DNA from: Verrucomicrobiota bacterium
Lineage (GTDB): Bacteria; Verrucomicrobiota; Verrucomicrobiia; Verrucomicrobiales; Akkermansiaceae
Direction of reading: 5' to 3'
NCBI GenBank assembly: GCA_026397695.1
Contig: JAPLUJ010000267.1
Coordinates: forward strand, 1-9,781
DNA length: 9,781 nt
Shown here: in pieces, positions 7,333 through 9,781 of the stretch
Position numbering within the stretch: position 1 is the first letter of the stretch
Layout: the number at the start of each line of letters is the position of its first letter
Program-made: the position numbers and the translations under genes
The notes under the pieces: model-generated
Database searches by the model: none
Told to the model about the DNA's origin: nothing
What the model saw: the letters and a program-made list of their open reading frames with translations, nothing else

Positions 7333-7575
7333 ATGTCCGAGCCCAAAACCGTTCAACGTCGTATTAATTTCCGCAAAGCGAACCGGCAGATGCCGCGTCG
7401 TCGCCACGACATTCCCGCGGATCTTGTCGTTGCCACCAATCCGGAACTTCTCACCAAGTTCACCTCGGAAACCGGCAAGATTCTGCCGCGTCGGGTGACC
7501 GGAGTTTCCGCGAAGTTGCACCGCAAAATCAACAATGCGATCAAACAATCGCGGGCGGTTAACCTGCTTCCCTGA
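7333..7575 (+). CDS. rpsR: 30S ribosomal protein S18
   Basis: S18 sits on the platform of the small ribosomal subunit, usually paired with S6. The protein has 80 residues. The core is recognisable: [19 protein letters not shown] (about 36-54), then the signature [20 protein letters not shown] and the end [12 protein letters not shown]. The N-terminal extension is basic ([18 protein letters not shown]) where many S18 carry a short R/K-rich arm. There are no cysteines, so it is the zinc-free type. The ATG at 7333 starts 8 nt after rpmG. In many bacteria rpsR is next to rpsF and rplI; neither is in this window. Confidence 0.97.
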   Translation: MSEPKTVQRRINFRKANRQMPRRRHDIPADLVVATNPELLTKFTSETGKILPRRVTGVSAKLHRKINNAIKQSRAVNLLP

Positions 7576-7845
7576 GCAGGCGGAATCCCCGTAATTCCCA
7601 ACGGAAGATTCATCCCTGGCTTGTGTTGTCTGTTCCTACAGAACAACTGCATGCGTATATCGAGTGAGCATGCGGAATAGCAATTCCAGGCGGCGCTGAG
7701 CTCGCGCTGCATTGCCGCACCAGTTCCGCGACGCACTCACGGGCTGCGGAGCCGGAAGAACCGGCTGCCACCCGCCCTCGGGCATCCCCTGGCGCTGCGC
7801 ATCCGACATTCGCAACTGCAAAGCGAGCTTCTGCGGATCCAGCTC
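7576..7845. other. intergenic stretch without a recognised gene
   Basis: Between the rpsR stop and the first usable start codon of the next small ORF I find no convincing feature. The plus frame of that ORF is open from 7681 but has no ATG, GTG or TTG before 7846. A short palindrome (CCTGC/GCAGG, 7563-7580) spans the rpsR stop without a T-tract. GCATGCG occurs twice, at 7649-7655 and 7669-7675. Minus-strand ORFs here have Arg/Pro/Ala-rich, frame-shadow composition. Confidence 0.5.
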
Positions 7846-8112
7846 GTGTTAGGCGACCAAATGCGGGCGGCTCTCGACGCGGCGGCACATCTTGTCACCC
7901 AGGCGGCCGGTGGCACGGATGCCGTTACGACGGACCCGTTCGCCCGGGTGCTCCTTGGTGATCTGGCGCGACATCGCAACCTGCCGCCGTTAACGGCCGT
8001 CCCGAAATCCCGGCAGGCTCACCTTCGCGCCGCCTGGATGGCGATTGACGCGGCGGTTGCCGCCGTGCCGGAAATTCAATACGATGCGCGGCAGCGGCCT
8101 CCTGCTTCCTGA
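7846..8112 (+). CDS. hypothetical protein, Ala-rich, uncertain
   Basis: I do not recognise a family. From the GTG at 7846 the frame gives 88 residues. An amphipathic, Ala-rich helical stretch (GDQMRAALDAAAHLVTQAAG) is followed by DPFARVLLGDLARHRNLPPL and a second helix, AAWMAIDAAVAAVPEI. Codon use resembles the neighbouring genes and a terminator-like hairpin begins 19 nt after the stop, which support a plus-strand gene. The frame is open upstream to 7681, and the part just before 7846 (HSQLQSELLRIQL) also looks coding. The gene may therefore be longer with a lost start, or be the remnant of a larger one. No signal peptide or membrane segment is seen. A shadow ORF cannot be excluded. Confidence 0.35.
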   Translation: MLGDQMRAALDAAAHLVTQAAGGTDAVTTDPFARVLLGDLARHRNLPPLTAVPKSRQAHLRAAWMAIDAAVAAVPEIQYDARQRPPAS

Positions 8113-8131
8113 ACCGCCGGGCACTGGAACC

Positions 8132-8164
8132 ACTGCGGCACTCCCGCAGTACCTCAGAATTTTT
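8132..8164 (+). terminator. terminator-like hairpin with delayed T-rich tract
   Basis: ACTGCGG (8132-8138) and CCGCAGT (8144-8150) form a perfect seven-pair GC-rich stem with a five-base loop. A T-rich stretch (ATTTTTATTTCTATT) starts about eight bases after the stem rather than directly, which weakens it as a Rho-independent terminator. It lies between the small ORF ending at 8112 and the BspA-like gene starting at 8231, a sensible place for a stop. Confidence 0.4.
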
Positions 8165-8230
8165 ATTTCTATTACCTCCATGTTGCGCTATTACCTTTGC
8201 GGCAGGACCTTGGATCAACCAAGAAATACC

Positions 8231-9781
8231 ATGTTTGCGACGACAAAGCCTTTCGGATGGTTAGCAAATCTTTTCGCTTTGTGCTGTATGGTGAATTCCA
8301 TGTCAGCGGGGCAATATGGCAATTTCACATACACCGACAACGGGACATCAATCACGATCACCGACTACCCAACCACCGCGAGTGGCGCTGTTGCGATTCC
8401 TGCAACAATCATAAGGAAGCCGGTGACCACCATGGGTAACGGAGCTTTCCTGAATTGCAGCCCGCAGGCGTCACCAGTATCGGGGTTAATGCATTCTATA
8501 ACTGCAGTAAACTGACCGGCATCACAATCCCCACCACTGTCACCAGCATCGGAAACTACGTCTTTTCCGGATGCGCCAGTCTAACGGTATTAAACATCCC
8601 GGATGGTGTTGTCAGCATTGGCGAATCCATGTTTCAGTATTGCACTAACTTGACGAGCGTCACGATCCCGGCTGGGGTCACCAGCATCGGGAATTCGTCA
8701 TTCTACGGTTGTAGCAGCCTGACGAACGTGACGATTCCCCCAGGCGTGACCGGCATCTGGGACCATGCATTCTACGGCTGCGCGAGTCTGACCAGCGTCA
8801 CGATTCCAGACGGCGTCACCAACATCGGCGTCTACGCGTTCCAAAACTGCACCAAGATGACAACCATCACGATTCCGGATAGTGTCACCAATATCGGAGA
8901 CTATGCTTTCCAGAGTTGTAGCATGTTGACGGGCGTTACAATCCCTAGCGGAGTCACGAGCATCCCCAAATCTGCATTTCAATCCTGCTCCAGCCTGTCA
9001 AGCGTCACAATCCCCACCAGCGTCACCGGTATTGGCATCTCCGCATTCAAAGGCTGCACCAGCCTTACAAGTATCACGCTTCCCTCCGGTGTCATCAGTA
9101 TAGGGGAATCCGCGTTCTCCGGTTGCAGCGGTCTGACGGGCATCACCATCCCAACCAGTGTTACAAACATCGGGACTGCCGCACTCTACGGCTGCAGCAA
9201 GCTGCCCAGCATCACGATACCCACCAGTGTCACCACCATCGGCAGTTCCGCATTCTCCGGTTGCAGCGGCCTGATGGGCATCACGATACCCGCCAGCATC
9301 ACCACCATCGGGAGTTACGTGTTCTCCGCCTGCAGCGGGTTGACGGACATTACAATACCTGCCAGTGTCACTACCATCGGGGACCATGCCTTCTACGGCT
9401 GCAGTGGCCTGACGAGCGTCACGATACCTGCCAGCGTCACTAGCATCGGAGACTACGCGTTTTCCGGCTGCAGCAAGCTTCCGAGCGTCACGCTTCCTGT
9501 CAGCATCACCAACATCGCAAGTTATGCATTCCAATCATGTACCAGCCTGACAAGCATAGTGATCCCGGATCGTGTGACGAGCCTTGGCGATTACTCATTC
9601 CAGAACTGCACCAGCCTGACAAGCGTGGTCATCGAGGATGGTGTTGCCGTCATCGGCAGTAACGCATTCTCCGGTTGCTCCAAACTCGCGGACGTCACAT
9701 TATCCACAGGAGTTGCCAGCATCGGCAGCTACGCATTCAAATCCTGCACCAGCCTGACAAACATGGTCCTTCCGGTTGGTG
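8231..9781 (+). pseudogene. secreted BspA-like leucine-rich-repeat protein, disrupted in the first repeat, 3' end outside window
   Basis: BspA-type (LRR_5) proteins are secreted or surface proteins; in other bacteria some bind host proteins or other cells, but no target can be named here. The ATG at 8231 starts a likely signal peptide (MFATTKPFGW then LANLFALCCMVNSMSAG, with possible cleavage after about residue 27). A mature N-terminus follows (YGNFTYTDNGTSITITDY), then a first LRR-like unit ending GAFLNCS. At about 8455-8463 the frame breaks: the signal-peptide frame stops at 8513-8515, while from 8461 another frame runs without a stop to the window end. It encodes 19 LRR units of consensus PxxVTSIGxxAFxxCSxLTSVTI. 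Compared with the unit pattern, seven codons plus one base (about 22 nt) are missing at the joint. As written, the repeats could not be exported with this signal peptide. No strong Shine-Dalgarno is seen. Confidence 0.85.
8461..9781 (+). repeat. 19 tandem LRR units of exactly 69 nt (23 residues)
   Basis: Units begin at 8461 + 69n; the twentieth begins at 9772 and is cut by the window edge. The consensus is P-x-x-V-T-S-I-G-x-x-A-F-x-x-C-S-x-L-T-S-V-T-I. All 19 units keep the Cys at position 15 and nearly all keep the I-G pair; the leading Pro is replaced by Glu and Ser in units 18 and 19. Third codon positions vary widely while spacing never slips, showing selection on the protein. Confidence 0.95.

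Noticed and set aside
7563..7580. Hairpin CCTGC/GCAGG at the rpsR stop as a terminator
   Set aside because: Only five pairs, it spans the stop codon and has no T-tract.
7925..8218. Minus-strand ORF of 97 residues, and others at 7610-7979
   Set aside because: Arg/Pro/Gly-rich shadow-like composition; the plus frame reads more like protein and is followed by a hairpin on the plus strand.
8998..9534. Minus-strand ORFs of 178 and about 94 residues across the BspA repeats
   Set aside because: Periodic shadow of the LRR repeat on the opposite strand with Asp/Ala/Arg-rich composition.
8461..9781. CRISPR-like or satellite array
   Set aside because: Period 69 nt is in phase with a stop-free frame encoding LRR units; there are no identical repeats with unique spacers.

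Overview
The window looks like chromosomal DNA from a GC-rich member of the Verrucomicrobiota. I infer this from three things: a secreted BspA-type leucine-rich-repeat protein with the N-terminal pattern I associate with that phylum, a DksA/TraR-like protein with a long Lys/Pro/Ala tail and a reduced zinc finger, and weak or absent Shine-Dalgarno sequences before most genes. No database search was possible, so the taxon is an inference. I see no phage genes, transposase, CRISPR array, tRNA or rRNA.

Layout, left to right. Positions 1-1349 (minus) hold an ABC-F ATPase whose two ATPase halves lie in different frames because the linker is damaged. Positions 1350-1695 are a divergent intergenic region with a degenerate tandem duplication of about 80 bp and candidate promoters in both directions. 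An SDR oxidoreductase follows at 1696-2502 (plus) and converges on a minus-strand block: scpB (chromosome condensation), pheA (chorismate mutase/prephenate dehydratase) and gltA (citrate synthase), transcribed in that order. scpB and pheA overlap and are probably co-transcribed from a good sigma70-like promoter just upstream of scpB. gltA lies 102 bp beyond pheA and may be in the same unit. Divergent from scpB is a plus-strand informational cluster: a DksA/TraR-like RNA-polymerase-binding protein with a (KPAKYA)n tail, then rpmG (L33) and rpsR (S18). After it come about 650 bp with only one uncertain small ORF and a terminator-like hairpin. The last 1.5 kb is a BspA-like LRR gene with 19 units of exactly 69 nt, running off the window.

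The most notable property is how many reading frames are disturbed. The ABC-F linker has a deletion plus frameshift. The DksA-like gene is split at a run of five Cs. The BspA gene has lost roughly 22 nt in its first repeat. pheA has no ATG/GTG/TTG that would keep its whole mutase domain, while scpB reads through into it. Either the assembly has indel errors or several genes here are decaying, and raw reads would tell which. The three-gene cluster DksA-like/L33/S18 is also notable because all three products lack a full set of zinc-binding cysteines. I do not see a convincing undescribed biological system.
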